Assembly: GCF_023078275.1 (NCBI RefSeq)
Contig: NC_062982.1
Location: forward strand, 8,134,501 to 8,198,500
Direction: 5' to 3'
DNA from: Leguminivora glycinivorella
Lineage: Eukaryota > Arthropoda > Insecta > Lepidoptera > Tortricidae
Length of the DNA stretch: 64,000 nucleotides
Shown: piece by piece, positions 42,522 to 52,916 of the stretch
Position numbering within the stretch: position 1 is the first letter of the stretch
Layout: each line of letters opens with the position of its first letter
Notes under the pieces: generated by a model
Told to the model about the DNA's origin: nothing
What the model saw: only the letters and a program-made list of their open reading frames with translations
The model's database searches: none
Program-made: the position numbers and the translations under genes

Positions 42522-42538
42522 CCGTTGCTAGGCAACGG
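42522..42538. promoter_or_regulatory. X-box-like (RFX) palindrome
   Basis: CCGTTGCTAGGCAACGG fits the RFX X-box consensus (half sites GTTGCT and GGCAAC, one-base spacer). It is followed by a short GC-rich patch. No gene start is visible nearby, so function is unproven. Confidence 0.3.
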
Positions 42539-42609
42539 TGGGCGCCTCGCGCTGGCACGCGGTCAAGCGCGAGTCGAGAACATATTGTCAGATTGTAAAT
42601 TATAACGAT

Positions 42610-43098
42610 TAATCTGAATTAAATTTACGAAATATATGCAAAACACACTGAAATAATTCTAAAACATAAATAAAATGCATTTTTCATACCGTATAATATC
42701 TTTTATAGGTAGCTTAATAGTCAAATTTTGGTTGTGCAACAAAAATCCTTGGCTGATTGAAACATCCTTTGCCTGAAGTATTGTACGGATTGTATTAATT
42801 TTTAAAACTAAATCCATTATTCCCTTGGGAATAAAATAGTACATTATTCTTCAGTACACGTAGACGCAATGAGACCTTTAAACAGCCAATGTGATGAAAA
42901 TATTATTACTTGACATCATTAGAATATAAACTTAATTGCGTTTGGTACAAATGACAGATAATTGCCTCGTGTCTTCGAATTGTTTAAATTATTACTAGCT
43001 TACCCTATAATATTACGTAAGTAGTATAATCGATCCAATTATGAAATAAAATACTGTCCGGGATAGCCCGTTGAATATGTATGATCAAAACTATACAA
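42610..43098. other. Nothing recognised
   Basis: AT-rich, no supported feature. Confidence 0.5.
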
Positions 43099-43103
43099 AA
43101 TTT

Positions 43104-43320
43104 GCCCCAGTAAGGGCATACTTTGTGTGATAATGATAAGCATAAAATAGATATTTCTTTTAGAGTCATGGATGTTTTCTATGTATATAAGTATTTGTAT
43201 ATTATATACATCGTTGTCTGAGTACCAACAACACAAACCTCTTTGAGCTTACCATGGGACTTAGTCAATTTGTTAAAAAAATCCTTATTATATTTATTAT
43301 TTATATATTTATACCTGCAA
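43104..43320 (+). mobile_element. SINE family A, head missing
   Basis: Starts at CCCAGTAAGGGCATACTTTG and continues with the normal body and TATACATCGTTGTCTGAGTA 3' region. The promoter boxes are lost. Confidence 0.8.
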
Positions 43321-43462
43321 TGTAACGCTCCATATTTAACATTTTAGGAATGTAAAATAAATAAAAACTAAAGCCAAATAGCACTAGACCCTACTCATAG
43401 TGTTGTGTTCCTGCTGGTGAGTAAGGCTGCCAGAGCTCAACGTGGGTGCGGTGTTCTGATGA

Positions 43463-43722
43463 CGGAAGGGCCTACGGAACTAATCTGTTCCGTCTATTGT
43501 CCTTTGAGTCGTCGGCTCCCCGTACCCTGCTTAGAACTTGTACACTCCTTTTTGCTGTGTACTTATACTTAACACAGCCAAAGGGAGTGTACAAATTTGT
43601 AATGGATCGGCAACGCGCATGTGACACCCCATTGAGTTGCAGGCGTCCATAGGTTACGGTGATCGCTTTCCATCAGGCGGACCGCATGCTTGTTTGCCAC
43701 CGACGTAATATTAAAAAAAAAA
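43463..43722 (+). repeat. Dispersed repeat K, copy 3
   Basis: Starts GAAGGGCCTACGGAACTAAT and ends GTTTGCCACCGACGTAATAT plus an A tail. The internal hairpin is kept. Confidence 0.82.
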
Positions 43723-43769
43723 CTTGCGCGGACGCCGAGATTTCAAGACAGAATTTTTTTTAAAGTCCT

Positions 43770-43930
43770 TAATATGGCATTTTTTACGCACTACTTGTCT
43801 AATTCTAAACAAAACAAACAAAGGGCCACATACTGTAAAACCTCCTACTCCCTTTGGTCGCGGTTTAATTTATCACCACTCGTTTCGAACTTGCAACCTT
43901 TCCGCACTTGTATCCTAATGCACTAATTTT
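43770..43930 (+). repeat. Diverged 6605-type element fragment
   Basis: CTCCCTTTGGTCGCGG, TTTATCACCACTCGTTTCGA and CGCACTTGTATCCTAATG match the right end of that family with several changes. Confidence 0.6.
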
Positions 43931-43934
43931 GCCT

Positions 43935-44325
43935 TGCAGCAAAATTTTCACTTGTATTTAAAATCCAAGTGCGTCTTATTAAACATGTAAAATCGGGTAA
44001 CTCACGTAAACTGGTCGAAGGTCGCTCGACATGGCTCCTTGACGAGGATCATTTTCATTGAGCACGCGCGATGCCTATGGTATCCCGACGCAGACTGCCA
44101 AGTGCGTAAAATTCGTAAAGTTGCAACTGGTCTAAAACGCAAAATATCCAGGTATAGGTAGGTTGGGTTCTCAGGGTCGTCTTCAAATGGCCGACGACCG
44201 AACAGAACTATACAGCAAAGGAGCCCCGCGCAAGCGGGGCTCCGCCGATATCGCTTTAAAGTTAAGATAAACGGAAAAAAGTCTTTTTTGAGGATTATTT
44301 AGGATTTTTGAGTTTTAAACCAGTT
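43935..44325. other. No gene; one strong GC hairpin
   Basis: GGAGCCCCGCGCAAGCGGGGC at about 44220-44243 folds as a 10-bp stem with a GCAA loop. Nothing else recognised. Confidence 0.5.
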
Positions 44326-44650
44326 GCAGCGCTGGTAGCCTAGCGGTAAGTGCGTGCGACTTTCGTTCCAGAGGTCGCAAGTTCGAACCCTGGCTCGCAC
44401 CAATGAGTTTTTCGGAACTTATGTGCGAAATGTCATTTGATATTTGCAAGTCGCTTTTCGGTGAATTAAAACATCGTGAGGAAACCGGACTAATTCCAAT
44501 AAGGTCTAGTTACCCTTCGGATTGGAAGGTCAGATGGCATTCGCTTTCGTAAAACTAGTGCCTACGCCTGGGATTAGTTGTCAGAGCGGACCCCAGGCTG
44601 CCATGAGGCGTGGCAAATAACGCAAGGAGGACGATGATGAGACCAGTTGC
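44319..44650 (+). mobile_element. SINE family B with 9-bp target duplication
   Basis: Full-length copy from GCGCTGGTAGCCTAGCGGTA. The B box reads AGTTCGAACCC. ACCAGTTGC flanks it at 44319-44327 and 44642-44650. Two short deletions lie in the 3' half. Confidence 0.88.
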
Positions 44651-44924
44651 TACTAACCCATAAAATTAGCCGTATTGGTAGCCAGTTCACAATAAAGCGG
44701 TATGGTGCTCGTAAAGTAAATCCTGAGAAGCTGACTGCTACGTCAGCGCGTAGCTCTTGTAGCACTAGTGCTACGACTACTACGGCGTAGCAAGTTTCAA
44801 GTACTGCCCGGCCTGATTCGAACTTTAATACAATACAGTATACATCAGAAAATACCTTTAGATGAGATATTGGATCGAATAGGTCAGCATCATTATCAAA
44901 TAACCTGTTTGAAGAAACGTCTCT

Positions 44925-45180
44925 TTTGACTTTTTTTTTTATATTATGGACTGATCGGCGATTGACCCTAGTCATACCTGATGGGAAGTGAAGACAGAGT
45001 CTAAGATGGAGCTCACCGATTCAGTAATAGCCTATTCACTCTACGTTTAAAGAGACCGAGGTCGTATTTTTCTGGGAACACCGATGCTGGGAGCGCATTC
45101 CATTCCTTTGCAGTCCGCATTACAAAGGATGAGGCAAATCGTTTATATATTCTATCTATCAGTATCTAGTGTTAATTTTG
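44925..45180 (-). mobile_element. Jockey/CR1-type LINE end remnant
   Basis: ACCTGATGGGAAGTGAAGAC, GTTTAAAGAGACCGAGGTCG and GAGCGCATTCCATTCCTTTG correspond, base for base in places, to the coding fragment at 15640-15795. Read on the minus strand it is the same end of the ORF with frameshifts. Confidence 0.55.
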
Positions 45181-45356
45181 ACTTATAAAGATGAATAAAG
45201 TAGTCCTTTTTTTTAGGGTTCTGGCGTACACAAAGGGTGGCAAACAGAACATTATCATTAACAGGTCAATTTGAACGTATACTAACGTCAGAACAATAAT
45301 ATCAATTTAGTTACGTGCGCCTCTCTCGCTCCGTACAAAATGAAGGTACGGGGTGT

Positions 45357-45975
45357 GGTTCCCCTTGTTTTGGCATAATTTTACAATCACGAATTCTTTT
45401 AGGCATAATCTATATTGGCATAATTCACCTTTCGCATAATCTGTTATGGCATAGTATAGTTACGCATAATTTTGCATGTTTTTGTTTGTCCGAATATATT
45501 TCGTGCATAAAGGTTATTCGCCGAATGGTTTTTATGCATAAATTATTTCTGCATAACATGGTTTAGTCTAAATTTACCACGCAGAACTTTTATCATAGGT
45601 AATACTACTTTATTAATGTTGCAGTTCTAACCTTTGTCAAGAATTTGTCTTTGAAATTTTTTTCAAGATGTATTTCTTGAGGTCGCAGTTCTAACCTAAC
45701 CAAACCGACTCTCTTGACATCATTTAGTATGGGCCGATATTCTGATTTTAATAAATATGCCAAATGCAATTATGTGAATTAATTTTATTCATTAAAACAA
45801 TCGGCGTAAACTGAATTATGCGAACTTATTTTCGGACAAAGTAATATTCGTATTATTTTAGATTATGACAAATACGTTTTGTGCCAGATTAACATTCGGC
45901 GAAAATCGATTATGCGAAGTCTGTTATGCGAAAATTGTTTCGGACAATTAAAGTTATGCCAAATAGAGGGAACCC
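45357..45975. mobile_element. MITE with GCATAAT subterminal motif arrays
   Basis: The ends GGTTCCCC...TTTTGGCATAA and TTATGCCAAATAGAGGGAAC are inverted. The left 200 bp has about ten GCATAA(T/A) motifs and the right 190 bp several in complement (TTATGCGAA). Such clustered subterminal motifs are typical transposase-binding sites. Confidence 0.75.
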
Positions 45976-45979
45976 ACGG

Positions 45980-46712
45980 GATGTAGGTTCATTATGTGCA
46001 ATGTCCTAATACTTGGACAAAATACCTACGATGAAATTTGAATCTACGTTCAAAAGAATTGAGTTGCTTTTGTTTTGATTCGTTCGATTTTCAAACAAAA
46101 GAAATTCAGCCCCGTTTTCTAGTACCATTGGTTCAAATTTGATTAGCAATTTTTTTGTATCGTGTGTCGCTAGAGGTTAGAATAGGTTAGTTTCCTACTA
46201 GTCAAATCAGCTTCTTTTTAAGAACTGTCAAAACGATTTGCTAATATGGAATTACTATGAAATACTGAGAATTGACGTCATGGTCAATTTATTTACCATA
46301 TACTTTATATCTTTCTCTTTGACTTATGAAATAAAAATTATGTTTAAAAATAACAACCGTCCTCCACATTTTTCTTCTAATTAAATATGTGGTACTTTAT
46401 TTCGTGCACTGCATAAAATATTTTATTTTGAGTATAGGAAACTAGCCTATTACCATATAAGCTGATAATTTGTTTGTTTTTCAGTACTTTTATGGCGTTA
46501 AATCAGATAAGCTACATCAAAAGTATATTTTTAAACGATTTACCTTTATTATACTTATGTTTGTTATGCTACATAATCCAATTAAGGAACAGAGATGAAG
46601 TAATTTTAAAAACAAAGAATAAGCCTCTTAATTCACGGGCGTTTTACATATTTATCTTCTTAGCTCTAATGAATATTTGAATACCTATTCTATAATTTAA
46701 TTTTCTACGTTT
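45980..46712. other. Nothing recognised
   Basis: Very AT-rich; a 68-codon hydrophobic frame at 46474-46680 is probably chance. Confidence 0.45.
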
Positions 46713-46716
46713 ATTT

Positions 46717-46875
46717 AAAGTCACATACAGGTCGAACACGATTAATTAACATAATTTTACCTTTTTTCCCAACGTTTCGGCCAGGTTGCACTGGCCATGG
46801 TCGCGAAAGACTGACGTCCCAGCAAAGTGTCAATTAATCGCGCTCGACCTGTGACCGCGACCATATGACTTTAAA
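46717..46875. mobile_element. Inverted-repeat element with CCCAACGTTTCG core
   Basis: AAAGTCACATACAGGTCGAAC and ATTAATT at the left mirror AATTAATCGCGCTCGACCTG and ATATGACTTT at the right. The core CCCAACGTTTCGGCCAGG resembles the CCCGACGTTTCG family. Confidence 0.65.
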
Positions 46876-46879
46876 TATG

Positions 46880-47258
46880 TGTACAAAGCGCGAGAACTTA
46901 AGGTGCTATTTTTTACGTTATCAGAATTACAAATATTTTGTACTATAGCTTCAAAATATGGATTTTTATCAAAAACCAAACGGAATATTTATTTTTGTCC
47001 CCAAGAGTCGAAAAGATTTATTTCAAAATACTAATGACGAAGGATTCCTTCTATAGGTGTTTTACGCTTTTTGATGAAATATGTCTTAACTCGATTGAAA
47101 ATTTATTTAAACTTTTTTTTGTACCTTAAATTATGCACAATTTAAATTCGGACTCTCACTTACTCGCCTATGTGAAACAAAAAACTATTCTCGCAACATC
47201 TATTTCATATTTAAATCTCAATAATCACTCTAACTGCACATCCGGCAGTTTTGGAACA
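46880..47258. other. Nothing recognised
   Basis: AT-rich, no supported feature. Confidence 0.5.
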
Positions 47259-47259
47259 A

Positions 47260-47345
47260 AACTGGAAAAAACTGAAACTTGTTGGACAACAGGCATCAAA
47301 CAAGCTCGCTCAAATTAAAACCTATTCAAACTAAGCCTTTGGACT
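47260..47345 (+). repeat. Local duplicate, copy 1
   Basis: AACTTGTTGGACA, CTCGCTCAAATTAAAACCTA and AGCCTTTG recur in the same order at 48668-48755. Confidence 0.7.
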
Positions 47346-47417
47346 TTCATTATGACTTCAATTTCAGAAGGAAACAGTACATTTTTGAAAGTGTACTCAA
47401 AATTAATTTGAATTATT

Positions 47418-47690
47418 CTCGGTCTGGCTCAGTCGGTAGTGACCCTGCCTGCTAAGCCGCGGTCCTGGGTTCGAATCCCGGTAAGGGCATTTATTTGTGT
47501 GATGAGCACTGATATTTGTTCCTGAGTCATGGATGTTTTCTATGTATATAAGTATGTATTTATCTATTTAAGTATGTATATCGTCGCGTAGCACCCATAG
47601 TACAAGCTTTGCTTAGTTTGGGGCTAAGTTGATCTGTGTAAGGTGTCCCCAATATTTATTTATTTATTTAACTTCGGATGGAAGTGCAAC
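47418..47690 (+). mobile_element. SINE family A, alternative 3' tail
   Basis: Head GGTCTGGCTCAGTCGGTAGT, B box GGTTCGAATCCC and the ATCGTCGCGTAGCACCCATA...GGTGTCCCCAATATTTATTT tail. Same subfamily as 17085-17340. Confidence 0.88.
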
Positions 47691-47694
47691 TTCT

Positions 47695-48660
47695 TTATGA
47701 AAAAACTGCGCAAAGAAATCTTGGACACAAAAAGCCGTCAGAAAATAATCGATATATTTGAAATTATACCATATTAAACATAAAAAATAATTATAGGTAT
47801 TTTAATTATACCATACCTAAAGTTAACAGTACCATATCTAGTACCGTACTTTTTCAAAGGGGGGGGGGAGGCAAAAACAAAAAATGTAAAATGTGGCGCC
47901 CCTTGGACTTGACGAAGTTCGGATTCGGCGCCCTCTTGGCCTTGGTGCCGGGGGCCCGGACCCCGGCTCGCTCCCCCCTACATCTGGGCCTGGGCAAGTG
48001 GACGTTGGTCCAGTAGACCATCATCATTGGCCACGACATCTTAGGAGATGATTGTTGCAGTGATTTTATTGTGTGGTGCCGGTACATCGTCGTTGGTTGC
48101 TTAGTAGTCAAGGCAGCACGACACCTTTTGCACGTAATAAATTTTGTAGTAATAAACTACAATAATAATTATACACGTTGTGACATGAAGGAAGTGTTAT
48201 GTATGTGGCGTCATTTTCAGCAAATTTGACAGCTATTTTTTTTTTAGTTTTTTTGGATGTATTTTCACATAAAAAGTAAATGTTATCCGTAAAACTGGCA
48301 CTGAAAATAAAAATTTACATTTTTTTTTTCTAAAGTTACTAGTTATTTCTTGGCATCTATAAATGAGGATAGTTAGATTATGTCCGATAACGGCATTATC
48401 GCCATCAAAATAGCGTTTTATTCTGATAAATAATAAGTAAATACTTTTAGTTTTTTTAAATACTTATAACTCTGACACTAGGCGAAATCCAGAAAAGTTT
48501 ATTATAATATGACATCTTACTCTTCTTATTATTCGGTTTCCTCATGTAACACCGTGTATTGTTCTAAAAAACAAAATAATAAATTCAGCATATTTTATCT
48601 GTATGACAAATTAAATTTTTAGCACTCTATACAACAGAAATTTGTACTATTATAATTATA
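47695..48660. other. No gene recognised; GC-rich patch
   Basis: A G10 run near 47860 starts a GC-rich stretch to about 48120. An 85-codon minus-strand frame (47854-48111) has no recognisable domain. The rest is AT-rich. Confidence 0.45.
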
Positions 48661-48667
48661 TTCTGTG

Positions 48668-48755
48668 AGAACTAAAAAAAAACTGGAACTTGTTGGACAT
48701 CAAACAGCTCGCTCAAATTAAAACCTATTCGAAACAAGCCTTTGAAGCTTTCTGG
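48668..48755 (+). repeat. Local duplicate, copy 2
   Basis: It matches 47260-47345 with small gaps. Confidence 0.7.
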
Positions 48756-48759
48756 ATTC

Positions 48760-49318
48760 AGTTTCGTGCTCGGGATTGTTCAACGCTATGTGTATTGTTC
48801 ACGGTATATTTTAAGCGAGTATTTGTTTGCACATGTACAGTCAGAAACAAAATTAGCACATTCTATAAAATATTTCACATTATTGGCATAAACTTTATTA
48901 GCTTCATTTCTTGGTAATTGTACACCTCTTGCCATATTGATTTTGCAATATCCTGACGTCCCGAGAACAATATTTTTCATCACATTTGCAAAAAAAAAAT
49001 ATGAAAAACCATAAAAAAGTTAATGCTTGAAATTTCATAACTTCGAACAAGTGACAGAACGATTTTTCTATAAGTAACTTCCTCTCCCCCTGCGTTCAAT
49101 TGCATATTTACCATGTGAGTAAGAAAAAACTTATTTATTTTATTCAATCTGACTAATCAAGTTATAAAAATAGATACCTACTGTTCTCTTTCCACTTTAT
49201 AGTACCTATAAAGACAAAAGTGGTCACTATTATATGTTTGCACATGAGCACTAAACCGGGTTGCACGTACAATACTCAGCAGAGCTTAAAAAGGGTTTTC
49301 ACAACACTTTAAAATAAG
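48760..49318. other. Nothing recognised
   Basis: AT-rich; it may include the far 3' end of the element transcribed leftward from 52319. Confidence 0.45.
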
Positions 49319-49322
49319 AATT

Positions 49323-49423
49323 TTTATTAAAAACATTCAATAGGTAACACATTAAAACAATAAAAACACTTATACTAAAACCTTATAAAATATAAACACT
49401 AATGCTAAAACCTTATAAATAAA
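49323..49423 (-). promoter_or_regulatory. 3' end signals of the RLE element
   Basis: On the minus strand an AATAAA signal lies at 49323-49328, about 85 bases past the stop codon. Two ~26-base direct repeats (AAACACTTATACTAAAACCT and AAACACTAATGCTAAAACCT on the plus strand) at 49364 and 49394 overlap the stop codon. Confidence 0.5.
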
Positions 49424-52319
49424 AAATTTGGCTTAGGTCCTCGCCGGCAGGTAAGGTGCCCAGAAGGCTGGCCGCATTGCCCCGCTGGATAGCAATGCTG
49501 ATCCGCTGAGCAAAATATTGGCCAGCCCTCTGGTCGCCAGACGCCTCTATGAGGCGCTTGGACAGCTCCTCATAGAGACGACACGCACTAGGCCCCCACG
49601 GCCCCAGGGTTTCAACCCCAAACGCCGCAAACACGTAGCTGCTGCCGAGGGTGACATACTTGCGACGTTTGAGGTCTTCAGCCGAGGATGCAGCCGCACC
49701 AGCAACAACTTTGGTGCTTGGAATATGGGACGGCGCTAGGGTATCTACACATGTAGCATCCCAGACAAGTGGCCGACCCATACTCCAAGGCACCAGCGTC
49801 ATTCCATCAGGCCGCTTGCCATCAACCCTGACCAGGCCGTTGGGTTCGAGGACGGCCGGCACTTTTGCACTAGCAAGGGCCCTCCGGATGACGTCATTGA
49901 GGCTGGCGTGGCGAGGAAACCTACCAGCACTTCGGCTGCACGAGAGGCCGTGGTGGCCAAGACTGTTCACCATAGCTCCGCACTGACAGCGATGGGGCAT
50001 ATTTGTTGATGCCCCTATTCTCAGACAGGTAGCCAACCGGAATGTAGTGTTGTCCAGCAATGTTCCAATTGTTGTGGATGGGAGCGTCTGTAGCCACAGA
50101 CCCGACTCCCATTCCGCGGTAGCGAGGAGGCGAGCCCGATCTGCCGAATCAAGGGCCGTCTCTAGGAGGCGGTCCCTTGTTAGACGACAGAGAGGCCCGT
50201 CCCACTGCTTTTGCGAACATGGGTTGACGGGCAGATCTGTGTTGGGGCATGTTAGCTGCCAAACATTCTTGGCCTCGGTACAGTGTGCAGCCTCTAGGAC
50301 CCCAATGGATGGGGCTAAAATTTTCCCGATGAGGTTTTGTGCACCATGTACCGAAGCCAAGAAAGCGGGCAGCGCCACACTAGAAATTTTACGGATGCCC
50401 AAGCCGCCCAACCTGATGGGTAGGCTAGCCTGGGTCCATGATCTTTCGCCAAAGGAAATATTGAAGATGGTGGTGAGAGTTTCCAAAACTAAATTGTCCA
50501 AATTTGAGATTAGAGAAGGATGCTTCCAAAGATGTGAGCCGCGAAGTATGTATGTAAATTTTGGTACAAATAAACAGTGTTTTATGATGCAATATGCCGA
50601 ATGTATGTTAATATTAGCCAGACGATGTGAGGATGCTTTAAAAATTTCGATTTTCGTGTCTATGAAATGATTAAAAGATTGGTCCATGATGGGACAACCA
50701 AGGAGGTGAAGCGTTTCTTTATTAATAATTTTGATTCCTGGAGCAACTTGTTCAAACTGTTGTATTATATGCTCCTTTGTTGGGCAAGTCTCTGTAACAA
50801 AGAGTTCACATTTGGAAAAGTTCAGGGATAAGCCAATGTGTTTTAGGTCAGTTTTTAATTTTTCCAAATCACCGAGAACTGAAATCGCTTCACCACCGAG
50901 GGTGCCATCATCTAGGTACCATATGTTCAATTTAGAATTTAGATTTTTAATTATGGGATGAATGGCGAGGCTGAATATTGCTGGACCGAGAGGGTCGCCT
51001 TGTTGACAACCTACGGAAGAAAACAAAGGGTCAGTTTGGTAAAACAATTTAGAAGGGGAACTGTAGCACTGCCAGAGAAAGTTATAGGTAGATGGAATTT
51101 TATCTTTAATTTGTGTCAACAAGGCGCCCCTGTCTACTGAATTAAAAGCATTGGAGACATCCACCTTCAGAAGAACCTCTCCTGCTTGGTGCTCTACATA
51201 CGTCCGTACGGCGTGAACAGCAGCTTCGCAGCCGCTCTTAGAGCCAAAACCGAGCTGTATAGGCTGCAGTTCGGAGGCAAGGTCCTTAAGTATAGCGCGG
51301 CATGCTATCTTGGCCGCGAGTCGGCGCAGAGTGCAGCCAACCGCAATGGGCCGAATGCCACCGTCTTTTTTAGTTAAGGCGCATAGGTTGGCGCCATAGA
51401 GGATATCTGTAATCTCTGGAGGGACTTGACCAGCCAACATGATATTTACAAGGGCTGTCAAGTCCTTCAAGAGACTTTCCTTGGTGTCACCGCAACCACA
51501 GTACAGGAGGTCCTTGAGATGCTGTGGAGATAAACCGTCGAGGCCTCCTGCAGAACCATTAGGAAAAGATAAAATGGCTCCGAGAACATCCTCGGCGGAG
51601 GCGATCAGAGTGGGGTGGTTAGCTTGAGGTGGATCTGGAAGATGAAGGTTCGGGTCTGAAGGTGGATGTTTAGCGGCGAGAGCCGCGAGTGTGTCTGAGT
51701 TGGCCGGCGCCACTGCATCGTCAGAAAACAAGAGGCGGGCGGCTCCTTTGATGTCACCATCAGAAATTTTAGTTTCCACTTTTTTGAATAGATTGCTGCT
51801 ATAACGTTTATGGCTATCGCCAGCGGGACTAACTGAAACATCGCGGCAGCAATTTTGTTTGATTAATTTTGTAAGAGATTTAGAATTAGTACTTTCATCA
51901 GGTTTGATATGGAGCACATTAAAGCTGAAAGTTAAAATATTTTCCCAACTGTGGATGGAATTGGTCGAAATAATTAATTTGATGGTTTCACTGAGGAATT
52001 TAGCTACGGAAACACGTGCTCCACGAGGTACGCGTTTTAAAACTGGGCAAGTGTTTTTTAGGTCACTAAGGGTCTTCCAGAAAGGTACATTTGAGTTAGG
52101 ATCCTGGGGATCCGGGGTAGCTACGACGACGGCGGCGTTGGGCTGAGATGACGTGGGCGGAGGTGCAGGTTGACTAGCTGTTTTCCTATGCTTTTTAGTT
52201 ATGTGGATATTCAGACCCCTAGAGCCTTTAAAAAACTTGGGTTCTGTACATTCGGGGCAACGGACGATTTCTGAAGATGCAGTGGATGGAAAAGAGTTAG
52301 GCAGGATAGAAAGAGGCAT
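49413..52319 (-). CDS. Intact single-ORF non-LTR retrotransposon protein (C2H2 finger, reverse transcriptase, RLE endonuclease)
   Basis: A 968-codon ORF on the minus strand, with no stop or shift. It would copy its own RNA by target-primed reverse transcription in the nucleus. Residues 21-44 form a C-x2-C-x14-H-x4-H zinc finger, probably for target DNA. The reverse transcriptase spans about 300-545: KKDGGIRPIAVG, LLKVDVSNAFNSV (motif A), QQGDPLGPAIFSLAIHP (motif B) and WYLDDGTLGG (catalytic YLDD, 468-471). The C-terminus has a CCHC knuckle C-x1-C-x8-H-x4-C (778-794), then KRPDG (about 834) with Asp 854 in WDATCVD and KRRKY (884-888), as in PD-(D/E)XK restriction-like endonucleases of R2-group elements. 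No apurinic endonuclease domain is seen. The first ATG (52319) is chosen; an in-frame TAA lies 14 codons upstream. YLDD, rather than the FADD of classical R2, sets it apart; its clade cannot be named here. Confidence 0.93.
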   Translation of the reverse strand: MPLSILPNSFPSTASSEIVRCPECTEPKFFKGSRGLNIHITKKHRKTASQPAPPPTSSQPNAAVVVATPDPQDPNSNVPFWKTLSDLKNTCPVLKRVPRGARVSVAKFLSETIKLIISTNSIHSWENILTFSFNVLHIKPDESTNSKSLTKLIKQNCCRDVSVSPAGDSHKRYSSNLFKKVETKISDGDIKGAARLLFSDDAVAPANSDTLAALAAKHPPSDPNLHLPDPPQANHPTLIASAEDVLGAILSFPNGSAGGLDGLSPQHLKDLLYCGCGDTKESLLKDLTALVNIMLAGQVPPEITDILYGANLCALTKKDGGIRPIAVGCTLRRLAAKIACRAILKDLASELQPIQLGFGSKSGCEAAVHAVRTYVEHQAGEVLLKVDVSNAFNSVDRGALLTQIKDKIPSTYNFLWQCYSSPSKLFYQTDPLFSSVGCQQGDPLGPAIFSLAIHPIIKNLNSKLNIWYLDDGTLGGEAISVLGDLEKLKTDLKHIGLSLNFSKCELFVTETCPTKEHIIQQFEQVAPGIKIINKETLHLLGCPIMDQSFNHFIDTKIEIFKASSHRLANINIHSAYCIIKHCLFVPKFTYILRGSHLWKHPSLISNLDNLVLETLTTIFNISFGERSWTQASLPIRLGGLGIRKISSVALPAFLASVHGAQNLIGKILAPSIGVLEAAHCTEAKNVWQLTCPNTDLPVNPCSQKQWDGPLCRLTRDRLLETALDSADRARLLATAEWESGLWLQTLPSTTIGTLLDNTTFRLATCLRIGASTNMPHRCQCGAMVNSLGHHGLSCSRSAGRFPRHASLNDVIRRALASAKVPAVLEPNGLVRVDGKRPDGMTLVPWSMGRPLVWDATCVDTLAPSHIPSTKVVAGAAASSAEDLKRRKYVTLGSSYVFAAFGVETLGPWGPSACRLYEELSKRLIEASGDQRAGQYFAQRISIAIQRGNAASLLGTLPAGEDLSQIFYL

Positions 52320-52565
52320 CAACAAACTAGTCTTAAAAGGAGAAATTAAGTAAGTTGCTTACAGTTATAAAAATATAAAATTACACAGTACTTATATAAC
52401 TATAAAGGCTAAGAACAACAAAAGATATATAAAAACAAATTGTATAGGAAGTCGCGGGCCCAGGCTCAGCGCGCAGGGTAGAGGGCCTGGGCCGCCCGCT
52501 GTGTGCTGCGCTGCTGCTGCAGGGGTTCTTTGAGGCAGTTAAGGGAACCGCCTGTGAAGGTCTGT
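52320..52565 (-). promoter_or_regulatory. Probable 5' UTR with a strong GC hairpin
   Basis: On the minus strand upstream of the ATG, 52499-52454 folds as GCGGGCGGCCCAGGC pairing with GCCTGGGCCCGC around a ~20-base loop. R2-type elements carry structured 5' UTRs, some with HDV-like ribozymes; I cannot show a ribozyme fold here. Confidence 0.35.
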
Positions 52566-52569
52566 TAAT

Positions 52570-52885
52570 TCCGTGAAACGTTATGTAGTTTCGGGTAGGT
52601 GCAAATTATTATATATCACAAGCACAACACTGAATGCTAAGTAGGTAAGCTTCCCAATTGTAATAATATACTTCTCAACAATATTATTTTGTTGTTGCTT
52701 TCTCTTTGACGCCTGTCATGTCAAACCGTGTTCGCCTTTCGTACACGTTGCAACGTATATTTCCGCATTTATCTGCAATTCTGAGTCATTACTATTCTCG
52801 TCGTACGTTTTAGTAATATGCACGCATTTGCTATTTAATATTTATAGGAAATAAATACGTAAAATATTTATTTTACTGGGAACGT
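52570..52885. other. Nothing recognised
   Basis: No supported feature between the two LINE copies. Confidence 0.45.
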
Positions 52886-52916
52886 TTTTCAAGGCTTGAC
52901 ACTGACACATTAAGAT

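Noticed and set aside
44220..44243. Rho-independent terminator
   Set aside because: The hairpin lacks a T run directly after it, and the window is clearly eukaryotic.
49518..52146. Several plus-strand frames of 60-207 codons
   Set aside because: They are antisense shadows of the intact minus-strand retrotransposon ORF.
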